Positions 1 through 5,940 of a DNA stretch of 6,596 bases are shown one piece after another. Location of the stretch: the NCBI GenBank assembly GCA_002085385.1, contig NATO01000102.1:1-6596 (forward strand), in the 5' to 3' direction. Position 1 is the stretch's first letter. Each line of letters starts with the position of its first letter. Under the pieces are notes generated by a model that worked only from the letters and a program-made list of their open reading frames with translations, was not told where the DNA came from and did not search any database. The DNA comes from a candidate division Zixibacteria bacterium 4484_93 (GTDB taxonomy: Bacteria > UBP14 > UBA6098 > 4484-93). Made by a program: the position numbers and the translations under genes.

Positions 1-621
1 CTGGTTTCTCCTGTGTTTGCAAGCACAGGGGGTCCCGATGACTATGGCTACCAGTGGATAGACTCGGAAGAGGCGGGAGGCCCTGTTTTCAACTGGGTCG
101 ATATAACGGAAACGGGAACGCATCTTTCCCTTAGCGATGACTCTCACCAGAATATCCCTTTGGGTGGCACATTCTTTTTTTACGGGAACGGATATACGAC
201 TATCAATGTCTGCTCGAACGGGTGGCTGAGTTTCACATACGGAGGAAACAACATATCGCTCCCTGCCATACCGAACACAGGGAACCCCAATGCACTTCTC
301 TCTGTTTACAACTGCGACCTACACCCGGCGTATACGGGAACGCCAGGGGTATTCTATGAGAGGCGCGGGAACCTATTTATCGTCCATCCCGTATTCCTGC
401 GACTTCGATACCTCCACAGGAGATTTTGTGCTTGTCGACAGTTTGACAACCAACTGGGAATATGGTTCACCGACTGGGTTCTCTGCCCATTCGACGCCCA
501 ACTGTTGGGGGACTGTCCTCTCGGGGAACTACACCGGCTTGGCCGACTGGTGGCTATGGAGTCCATCGTTTATACTTCAGTCTGTGGATGCGGCAAAGCT
601 TCGCTTCTGGCACCGCTATGA
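1..621 (+). pseudogene. N-terminal fragment of exported multidomain protein (5' partial, frame broken)
   Basis: The frame is open from the first base, so the gene starts upstream of the window. The first codons read LVSPVFA-STGG, which looks like the end of a Sec signal peptide with a cleavage site after VFA. Codons 10 to about 129 encode a domain seen in exported proteins of FCB-like and candidate-phylum bacteria: GGPDDYGYQWIDS, then GGPVFNWVDI, the strand NIPLGGTFFFYGNGYT, and CSNGWLSF. It stays convincing through GVFYERRGNLFIVH (to about nt 387). Family members usually continue for roughly another 50-70 residues of beta strands. Here the text turns at once into unrelated Arg/Cys-rich sequence and stops at 621. 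The following domain of the same protein opens in the +2 frame from about nt 392. I therefore read this as the 5' part of one gene with 290-2002, separated by a deletion or assembly error, not as a separate gene. The Arg/Cys-rich tail from 388 to 621 is probably not real protein. Confidence 0.7.
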
Positions 622-2002
622 AACGGAGGAGGGAGCAGATGGTGGGAATGTCTGCCTATCTGTCGATGGTGGCTCGACCTGGAACCGGATAACACCTATC
701 GGGGGGTATCCTGTTGAATCGATGGAGGGAGCATCGGCAATATTCGGTGAGCCAGCATTCTCCGGTGTGAGCGATGGCTGGGAGCAGGTTACATTCGACA
801 TATCGGCATACTGCGGATATAACGCCGTGATTGGGTTCCATTTTGCATCCGATGAAACGGGCAGCGATTATTCTGGCTGGTATATAGATGATATCGAGGT
901 GTATGAGCCGTCGGGGACAGTCATTGGCACTGTGGACCTCTCCCACACAGAGCCGGATGATAATGTCCTCGTCGAGATTGCCGATGTGCACAGGAGTGCC
1001 TATACGGACTCGTCGGGGAACTATGTTCTGAGCTATGTCCCCGCCGGTGTGTGGAATGTGGTCTTTTCAAAGCCTGGCTTTGCCCCGATGACCGTTCCTG
1101 ATGTCGAGGTTGTCGAGGACGAGACAGTGAGGGTCGATGTTACTCTGTATCACTCGCTCTTCAACACCGATTTCGAGGACTCGTCCGGAACATTTCTTGT
1201 CTCTCCCGACACAATTGGATGGGAATGGGGAACGCCTGACACATCGCTTGTTATACCCTTTTCTGGCAGCCGTTGCTGGGGGACGAATCTATCGGGGACA
1301 TATTCCCCCTATGCCAACTGGACACTCGATATACCGCTTCATCTCGAGGACACGGAGCATCCGGTTCTGCGGTTCTACCATTGGTATCAGACGGAGGGAG
1401 CAGCAGGGTATATATTCGATGGTGGGAATATAAAGGCGGTTGTTGATACGGTGACGATGGCGACAGATGTCCTTTATCCTGTGCCGGGCTTCTCTGAGTA
1501 TGATGGGATATGCTCGTCCGTCAATCCGTTTCTGGGAGGAGAGCCTGTCTATGGTGGCTTCGACAGCACAAGAGGCTGGGAGGAAGCGAGGTTTGACCTC
1601 GTTGACTATGCCGGGGGATTTATCTACCTTCGGTTCCATTTTGCATCCGATGCCGCATCGAACTATGCTGGATGGTTCTTCGATGACTTAGCTATAATTG
1701 ACGGTTTATCTATCCGTGAACTAAATGTTACACCGGGGCAGTTTTTCCTCTCGAATGGATACCCGAACCCGTTCAATTCATCTGTTTTGTTCAGGTTCTT
1801 TCTGCCTCGCTCGGGCGAGATAACATTTGAGATATACAACATCGGGGGAGAGATGATTGCGAGAAGGATGATTACAGCGGACTCCGGACACGGTGAGGTT
1901 ATATTTGACAGGGAGTTTGAGTCCGCTCCGAGCGGGCTGTATCTTGTGAGAGCAGAGTCTTGTGGTGCGCAGCAGGTAAGGAAACTGCTCCTTCTGAAAT
2001 AG
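290..2002 (+). CDS. Exported jelly-roll/CarboxypepD-reg protein with YPNPFN C-terminal sorting-type tail
   Basis: Real homology seems to begin near nt 392; ATG 290 or ATG 356 are only formal starts, and neither gives a signal peptide. Numbering from ATG 290, residues 36-205 form a MAM/immune-inhibitor-A-like jelly roll (CDFDTSTGDF, NCWGTVLSGNY, LRFWHRYETEEGADGGN, FHFASDETG, GWYIDDIEV). Residues 208-287 form a carboxypeptidase-regulatory-like beta sandwich (GTVIGTVDL, TDSSGNYVLSYVPAG, VVFSKPGF). Residues 288-470 are a second copy of the jelly roll (FNTDFEDSSGTF, CWGTNLSGTY, FHFASDAASNY, GWFFDDLAI). Residues 484-570 are a C-terminal tail with SNGYPNPFNSSVLFRF, IYNIGGEMI, PSGLYLVRA and a basic KLLLLK end, as in type IX secretion-like sorting or FlgD-like tails. 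No protease or other catalytic motif is visible. The role is probably cell-surface or secreted binding, which is an inference. The stop codon directly abuts the next gene, so it heads the operon. Confidence 0.8.
   Translation: MHFSLFTTATYTRRIRERQGYSMRGAGTYLSSIPYSCDFDTSTGDFVLVDSLTTNWEYGSPTGFSAHSTPNCWGTVLSGNYTGLADWWLWSPSFILQSVDAAKLRFWHRYETEEGADGGNVCLSVDGGSTWNRITPIGGYPVESMEGASAIFGEPAFSGVSDGWEQVTFDISAYCGYNAVIGFHFASDETGSDYSGWYIDDIEVYEPSGTVIGTVDLSHTEPDDNVLVEIADVHRSAYTDSSGNYVLSYVPAGVWNVVFSKPGFAPMTVPDVEVVEDETVRVDVTLYHSLFNTDFEDSSGTFLVSPDTIGWEWGTPDTSLVIPFSGSRCWGTNLSGTYSPYANWTLDIPLHLEDTEHPVLRFYHWYQTEGAAGYIFDGGNIKAVVDTVTMATDVLYPVPGFSEYDGICSSVNPFLGGEPVYGGFDSTRGWEEARFDLVDYAGGFIYLRFHFASDAASNYAGWFFDDLAIIDGLSIRELNVTPGQFFLSNGYPNPFNSSVLFRFFLPRSGEITFEIYNIGGEMIARRMITADSGHGEVIFDREFESAPSGLYLVRAESCGAQQVRKLLLLK
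834..1652 (+). repeat. Duplicated jelly-roll module with 21-bp identical core
   Basis: The two jelly-roll domains of the exported protein share an exact 21-bp match at 834-854 and 1632-1652, encoding FHFASD. Shorter matches occur at the GGN strand (gatggtgggaat near 637 and 1420) and around the Cys-Trp-Gly-Thr motif (near 506 and 1274). Equivalent elements lie roughly 770-800 bp apart. This is an internal module duplication within one gene, with the carboxypeptidase-regulatory-like domain between the copies. The second copy has extra sequence between its GGN and GGEP strands. Confidence 0.7.
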
Positions 2003-3232
2003 ATGAAACTCCTCTTTTTGACCCAATTTTTTCCACCCGAGATAGGCGCATCCCCGAGGAGGATGTGGGAGTTTGTGAGCATCCTCAGAAGCAGAGGGCA
2101 TAGGGTTGTTGTCGTTGCCGAGGTGCCGAACTACCCCAAAGGAACTGTGTTCCCCGGATATAAAAATCTGTTCCCGTTTCAGAAAGAGAGCTACAACGGT
2201 GTGTGTGTCTATCGCACCTATATCGCCGGGATGAAACGGAAAAACCTTATCGAGAGGCTTGCATCTTACTTCTCGTATATGTTCGGTGCGATATTTGTAT
2301 CGCTTTTCATCCGGGATGTCGATGTTGTCTTTGCAACGACGCCTTCACCTTTTAATGGGCTTGCGGGAAAGATCGTTGGGGTTCTGAAACGCAAGAGCTA
2401 TATCCTCGATGTCAGAGACCTCTGGCCCGAGGCGGCAGCACTTGTCGGCAGGCTGGAATCGGGAATGCTCCTGACGACAGCACTCTTCCTCTCTCGAATG
2501 ATATATCGGGGCGCGGAGAGAATATCCGTTGCCATTACATACTTTGCAGACATCATATCCTGCTTTTACGGGGTTGAACGGGAGAGAATATACGATATAC
2601 CAAACTTCGTTTATCCGGAGGCTCTGGGTAACAAGACTATCCCAGAAGAGGAAATAAGGGAGCGATACGGGATAAAAAAAGAGGATTTCAATATACTTTA
2701 CCTCGGCAATATCGGGATAATGCAGGGGGTTGACATCCTTGTCGATGTGGCGGAAAGGGTTAAACAGGAGAAGGATATCACGATAACTGTCATCGGTGAG
2801 GGTGTGGAAAAGGAAAGGATTCGCTCACTTATGCACAAGAGCTCTCCTGGTAATATCCGTTTCTTTGATGGTGTGCCGCAGGGGGAGGTAACGAGCATTC
2901 TCAAAGCGTTTGACCTTTATCTTGTTATGCTTGCCAAGAACCCCGTGAACGAATATGCCTTTCCTGCCAAGCTTGTCGACGCAATGTTCGCGGGGATACC
3001 AATTGTCTGTGCTATGGATGGTTATGGTAGAACCCTTCTGCAGGAACATAGGGCGGCTTATTGTGTCCCGGCTGGGGATGCGGATGCTATGACAGAGGCT
3101 ATACTTTTCTTAAAGGGGTCCCGGAGTGTGAGAGATAAGCTGGCTTATGCAGGGAAAAGATTTATCCACGAGCACCGCTCTCGGGATGTGCTATCAAACA
3201 GGATAATCCACTTCTTCGAGGGGAATGCCTGA
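2003..3232 (+). CDS. Glycosyltransferase family 4 (WbuB-like)
   Basis: The product is 409 aa, a normal length for GT-B glycosyltransferases. The N-terminal Rossmann half opens with MKLLFLTQFFPPEIGASPRR and RGHRVVVVAE. It carries the WbuB-type stretch DVVFATTPSPFNGLAGK (residues 107-123) followed by LDVRDLWPEAA (135-145). The C-terminal donor-binding half starts at ILYLGNIGIMQGVD (231-244), with TVIGEG (262-267), FFDGVP (287-292) and FPAKLVDAMFAGIPIV (320-335). In the last motif the acidic residue typical of family 4 is Asp326 instead of Glu. The enzyme probably transfers a sugar from a nucleotide donor to a lipid-linked or protein acceptor at the inner membrane; the substrate cannot be told from sequence. 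Hydrophobic patches near 91-103 and 156-168 could help membrane association. The ATG directly follows the upstream TAG with no spacing and no good Shine-Dalgarno site (nearest AGGA about 20 nt away), so translation probably depends on re-initiation. It overlaps the next gene by 1 nt. Confidence 0.9.
   Translation: MKLLFLTQFFPPEIGASPRRMWEFVSILRSRGHRVVVVAEVPNYPKGTVFPGYKNLFPFQKESYNGVCVYRTYIAGMKRKNLIERLASYFSYMFGAIFVSLFIRDVDVVFATTPSPFNGLAGKIVGVLKRKSYILDVRDLWPEAAALVGRLESGMLLTTALFLSRMIYRGAERISVAITYFADIISCFYGVERERIYDIPNFVYPEALGNKTIPEEEIRERYGIKKEDFNILYLGNIGIMQGVDILVDVAERVKQEKDITITVIGEGVEKERIRSLMHKSSPGNIRFFDGVPQGEVTSILKAFDLYLVMLAKNPVNEYAFPAKLVDAMFAGIPIVCAMDGYGRTLLQEHRAAYCVPAGDADAMTEAILFLKGSRSVRDKLAYAGKRFIHEHRSRDVLSNRIIHFFEGNA
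3218..3223 (+). promoter_or_regulatory. Ribosome binding site before the phosphoglycosyltransferase-like gene
   Basis: GAGGGG lies 8 nt before ATG 3232, inside the end of the glycosyltransferase gene. It supports the start in the TGATG stop/start overlap. Confidence 0.6.
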
Positions 3233-4482
3233 TGCGTTTTGCCCCTCCGAAAGAGTCTGTCCTGCTCGCGATAGTGGACGCCTTTTTTGAGCTTCTGGCG
3301 CTCTTTGTCGCATTTGTCGTCAGATTTCGGCTCGGCGTCGGTGGAGAGACACTGTATAAGCCATCTCCTGCCTCATACATCGTTCCCTGGCTCGTGCTTG
3401 CCGTTTTCTGGTTTGTTATTTTCTATGCACACAATCTCTATGTGAAAACACGATTTACAACCATTCTCGCCGATGTTTCCTCGCTTTTTAAGGCGGTCTT
3501 TATCGGGATACTCATTCTTGCCGCCATCACGGCGGACCCTGAGCAGCCGCTCCGAATACCGAGATTTATTATATTCACCTACTGGGGCTCGCTCTTTATC
3601 CTGCTTGCTGTGGAGAGGGCCATCTTCAGGCGAACGGTCAGGTCGCTCTGGAAAAAAGGGGTGGATAACTCCCGTGTGCTCGTTGTCGGTGAGCCCGGAT
3701 ACTCGAAGCTCATAACCGGATATATAAGTTCGCATCCGGAGCTGGGAGCAACCGCTGTTACCTCCGGGCAACAGGCGGATTTCGATGAGGTGGTCATTGC
3801 ACTGGAGAACCCGAAAGATAGCGAGATTATCGAAATCCTTGCAGGGATACCGCAGAAAGGGAAGCTGTTCCGTGTTATATCCGGTATAACCGATGTCCTC
3901 AAGGGGAAGAGGGTTTCGAACATCTATGGTGTTCCGACGGTTGTTGTGAAGTTTAATATATTAAGCGAATGGGGAAGAATCGGCAAGGGTATGTTCGAGA
4001 TTGCCTTTGTCTCGCTCCTGCTCGCCGCTTTTTTGCCCTTCTTTCTCCTGTGGGTATTGTTCCTATACGCAAAGGGTGGAAAATTCAAGAATATAGAGGC
4101 TGTCTCTGTTTCATCTGAGAGGTTCTGTTTCCCTGTTCTAACGAGCCGCTTCTTTCCGTTTCTCGAGCTGTTCCTGCTCTTACCCGAGGTTCTCAAAGGG
4201 AAGATAACCCTCGTTGGGCCGCTGTTTTTCTCGCCGGAGGCTTACGAGAGACTGTCTGATAAGCCTGCTATGAGACTATTTGCAGGGCAGAATGTCCGTT
4301 CGGGAGTTATCTCGCTTTCCAGATTCTATCTCCTGTCACATCCCGGGGATATTGAGACCGCCATCGAATACGATATATTCTACATCGAAGGATGGACAAT
4401 ATTTCTGGATTTAGAGATAATTGTAAGAGCAATTTTTACTCCCCTGATATGGAGGTTATACAGGTATGACGACAGAGGATAG
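3232..4482 (+). CDS. Degenerate polyprenyl glycosylphosphotransferase (WbaP/WcaJ-like membrane protein)
   Basis: The product is 416 aa, shorter than the usual 450-500 for this family. The architecture is recognisable: four N-terminal hydrophobic segments (about residues 10-31, 48-69, 83-100, 112-130), then a reduced Rossmann-like domain (SRVLVVGEPGYSKLI from 147, SSHPELG, FDEVVIAL, NIYGVPTVVV). About 25 residues of the usual 'GFVDDD...GVPVLG' part are absent. Next comes a hydrophobic hairpin (254-280) and a C-terminal sugar-transferase domain. Conserved there are LKGKITLVGP (321-330), YERL, and AIEYDIFYIEGWTIFLDLEIIVRAIF (377-402). Missing are the RQxRVG and KFRSM motifs. The catalytic Asp-Glu dyad reads Glu312-Leu313 in an ungapped alignment anchored on VLKG, and the Pro-Arg-Pro motif reads Pro330-Leu-Phe. 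Normal members attach a sugar phosphate to undecaprenyl phosphate; this one may be inactive or altered. It overlaps the previous gene by 1 nt and mazG by 17 nt. Confidence 0.8.
   Translation: MRFAPPKESVLLAIVDAFFELLALFVAFVVRFRLGVGGETLYKPSPASYIVPWLVLAVFWFVIFYAHNLYVKTRFTTILADVSSLFKAVFIGILILAAITADPEQPLRIPRFIIFTYWGSLFILLAVERAIFRRTVRSLWKKGVDNSRVLVVGEPGYSKLITGYISSHPELGATAVTSGQQADFDEVVIALENPKDSEIIEILAGIPQKGKLFRVISGITDVLKGKRVSNIYGVPTVVVKFNILSEWGRIGKGMFEIAFVSLLLAAFLPFFLLWVLFLYAKGGKFKNIEAVSVSSERFCFPVLTSRFFPFLELFLLLPEVLKGKITLVGPLFFSPEAYERLSDKPAMRLFAGQNVRSGVISLSRFYLLSHPGDIETAIEYDIFYIEGWTIFLDLEIIVRAIFTPLIWRLYRYDDRG
4451..4456 (+). promoter_or_regulatory. Ribosome binding site of mazG
   Basis: GGAGGT lies 9 nt before ATG 4466, within the last codons of the upstream gene. 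It fixes the mazG start despite the 17-nt overlap. Confidence 0.75.
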
Positions 4483-5239
4483 GTTTATGCGGCTTGTCGG
4501 GATACTAAAGCGGCTCAGGGGTGAGAACGGTTGCCCCTGGGACAAGGAGCAGACTCATACGACCCTTCGACCGCTTATGCTCGAGGAGCTGTATGAGATA
4601 TTCGAGGCGATTGATGAGAACTCCTTCGATAAATTGAAGGAAGAGTTGGGCGACCTATTGATGCACATACTCTTCCAAGCGGAGCTTGCAGGAGAGGAGG
4701 GGGAATTTACGCTCGATGATGTGCTCGATGGGATATCGGATAAGCTCGTCCGCAGGCACCCGCATGTGTTCGGGAATGTGAAGGTTTCATCGACGGATGA
4801 GATACTCGCCAACTGGGCAAAAATAAAGATGCTCGAGCGTGCAGGAAAAGGTGATGAGATTTCAGCACTCGATGGGGTGCCGAGAAACCTTCCCGCTCTT
4901 TTGCGTGCCCAGAGAATCCAGCAGAAGGCAAGCAGGGTCGGATTTGACTGGCAGAAAAAAGAGGATGTTTTCGATAAGGTAAAGGAGGAACTGCAGGAGC
5001 TCGAGCAGGCTATTAGAACTGAGGATAAAGAAGGTATGGAAGAGGAACTGGGAGACCTGCTCTTTGCTATAACCAACCTTGCAAGGTTCCTCGATATATC
5101 CGCCGAGATGGCGCTTCTGAAAAGTGTGAAGAAGTTCGAAGAACGGTTCAGATACATTGAAGGGAACCTCGATAAATCCCCGGCTGATGCAACGCTCGAG
5201 GAGATGGATGAACTCTGGAATAAATCGAAGGAGGAATGA
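4466..5239 (+). CDS. mazG: Nucleoside triphosphate pyrophosphohydrolase MazG
   Basis: The product is 257 aa, the usual length for the full two-domain form. The N-terminal domain has the hallmark LRGENGCPWDKEQTHTTLRP (residues 17-36), then LEELYEIFEAID with metal-binding Glu40, Glu41 and Glu44, and EELGDLLMHILFQAELA with Glu60 and Asp63. RRHPHVFG (96-103) and NWAKIK (116-121) follow. The C-terminal domain repeats the pattern: KASRVGFDW (154-162), EELQELEQAI (174-183) and EEELGDLLFAITNLARF (192-208). Both metal sites look intact. MazG hydrolyses canonical and aberrant (d)NTPs to NMP and pyrophosphate in the cytoplasm, and in some bacteria lowers (p)ppGpp signalling under starvation. Here it sits in a surface-glycan operon, overlapping the upstream gene by 17 nt and the nitroreductase by up to 4 nt, so it is co-translated. 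The family call is secure; any special role from this position is only inference. Confidence 0.96.
   Translation: MTTEDRFMRLVGILKRLRGENGCPWDKEQTHTTLRPLMLEELYEIFEAIDENSFDKLKEELGDLLMHILFQAELAGEEGEFTLDDVLDGISDKLVRRHPHVFGNVKVSSTDEILANWAKIKMLERAGKGDEISALDGVPRNLPALLRAQRIQQKASRVGFDWQKKEDVFDKVKEELQELEQAIRTEDKEGMEEELGDLLFAITNLARFLDISAEMALLKSVKKFEERFRYIEGNLDKSPADATLEEMDELWNKSKEE
5228..5235 (+). promoter_or_regulatory. Ribosome binding site deciding the nitroreductase start
   Basis: AAGGAGGA overlaps the last mazG codons. It is immediately before the first ATG (5236) and leaves only 1 nt after GGAGG. The second ATG (5239) sits 4 nt after GGAGG, so initiation at 5239 is more plausible, giving a 172-aa product. 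Confidence 0.6.
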
Positions 5240-5757
5240 TGGAAGGTATAATCCCTGCGATTATCAAGAGGAGAAGCATCCGGGCGTATAAGGATACCCC
5301 CGTCGAGGAGGAGAAGGTTTTGCGTCTCCTCGAGGCGGCACGGCTTGCACCATCTGCAAAGAACTTCCAGGAATGGCAGTTTATTGTTGTCAGGGACAGG
5401 GACACCAGGAAAGCACTCGCCCGTGCAGCGAGAAATCAGATGTTTGTCGCAGAGGCACCTGTTGTCATCGTTGCCTGCGCTGTGAGCCCAGGATATGAGA
5501 TGACTTGCGGACATCCAGCTTTCTTAATTGACCTTGCGATTGCAGGAGAGCATATCTGCCTCCAGGCAGCGGAGGATGGGCTCGGAACCTGCTGGATTGG
5601 GGCTTTCTATCAGGATAGGGTAAAGAAGATTCTCGGTATCCCCGATGATGTCTCCGTCGTTGCACTCATTCCCGTTGGATATCCCGATGCCCCTCCGCGG
5701 GAGTTCAGCAGAAAGCCGCTGGAGGAGATTGTTTCCTACGAGAGATGGAGCTTTTAA
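5236..5757 (+). CDS. Nitroreductase family FMN-dependent oxidoreductase
   Basis: The product is 173 aa from ATG 5236, or 172 aa from ATG 5239, which is better spaced from the Shine-Dalgarno. This is the short single-domain form of the family. The phosphate-binding motif KRRSIRAYKD is at residues 11-20, APSAKNFQEWQFIVV at 38-52, and the C-terminal FMN motif GLGTCWIGAF at 115-124. It ends with the core strand ALIPVGYPDAPP (143-154) and a basic/aromatic tail SYERWSF. It is expected to be a cytoplasmic homodimeric flavoenzyme reducing nitro compounds, quinones or a related small substrate with NAD(P)H; the substrate cannot be assigned. Three cysteines occur (Cys81, Cys91, Cys119), but none forms a ferredoxin-type CxxCxxC cluster motif. 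The start lies in an ATGATG that overlaps the mazG TGA, so it is the last gene of the coupled cluster. Confidence 0.92.
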   Translation: MMEGIIPAIIKRRSIRAYKDTPVEEEKVLRLLEAARLAPSAKNFQEWQFIVVRDRDTRKALARAARNQMFVAEAPVVIVACAVSPGYEMTCGHPAFLIDLAIAGEHICLQAAEDGLGTCWIGAFYQDRVKKILGIPDDVSVVALIPVGYPDAPPREFSRKPLEEIVSYERWSF

Positions 5758-5859
5758 GGACATCGCTTCGGTGAAATGCAAAAAGGGAAAACCAAAGAGA
5801 GAGAATAGCAACTGGCAGATAACTCTGCATTTCCCTGACGCTGCTTCCCCCAGAAAAAG
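5758..5859. other. Intergenic spacer without a clear terminator
   Basis: No gene is supported here. An 8-bp inverted repeat (gaaatgca 5773-5780 with tgcatttc 5826-5833) has a long 45-nt loop. A 5-bp hairpin (gcaga-taac-tctgc, 5815-5828) is not followed by a T run. Neither is a convincing intrinsic terminator, so where the upstream operon ends is unresolved. Confidence 0.4.
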
Positions 5860-5893
5860 TTGACAATTTTTGTTGCAACATTATTTATATTAT
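5860..5893 (+). promoter_or_regulatory. Candidate sigma70-like promoter for the GIGTTSP-repeat protein
   Basis: A perfect TTGACA at 5860-5865 is followed by an AT-rich tract. The best -10-like hexamers are TATATT (5886-5891, spacer 20) and TATTAT (5888-5893, spacer 22). The weaker ATTTAT at 5883-5888 would give the normal 17-nt spacer. The position, 50-80 nt before the start codon, suits a promoter. The non-ideal spacing keeps confidence moderate. Confidence 0.45.
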
Positions 5894-5927
5894 GGCAATG
5901 GGGAATATATCTCTGCTTGAAAACCCT

Positions 5928-5935
5928 AGGAGGTG
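5928..5935 (+). promoter_or_regulatory. Strong Shine-Dalgarno site of the GIGTTSP-repeat gene
   Basis: AGGAGGTG is a near-perfect anti-16S match, with AGGAGG ending 7 nt before ATG 5941. It is the strongest ribosome binding site in the window, suggesting high translation of this exported protein. Confidence 0.8.
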
Positions 5936-5940
5936 TTAAA

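Noticed and set aside
388..621. Tail of the frame-1 fragment as genuine protein
   Set aside because: Sequence after codon 129 is Arg/Cys-rich and unlike the family, while the overlapping frame 2 encodes a clear jelly-roll domain.
4555..5514. Long open frame of 319 codons on the minus strand opposite mazG and the nitroreductase
   Set aside because: The product is serine-rich low-complexity text mirroring Glu/Leu-rich codons of mazG. It has no ribosome binding site or family signature, and both opposite genes are clearly real.
5773..5833. Inverted repeat as rho-independent terminator
   Set aside because: The stem is only 8 bp with a 45-nt loop and no following T tract.
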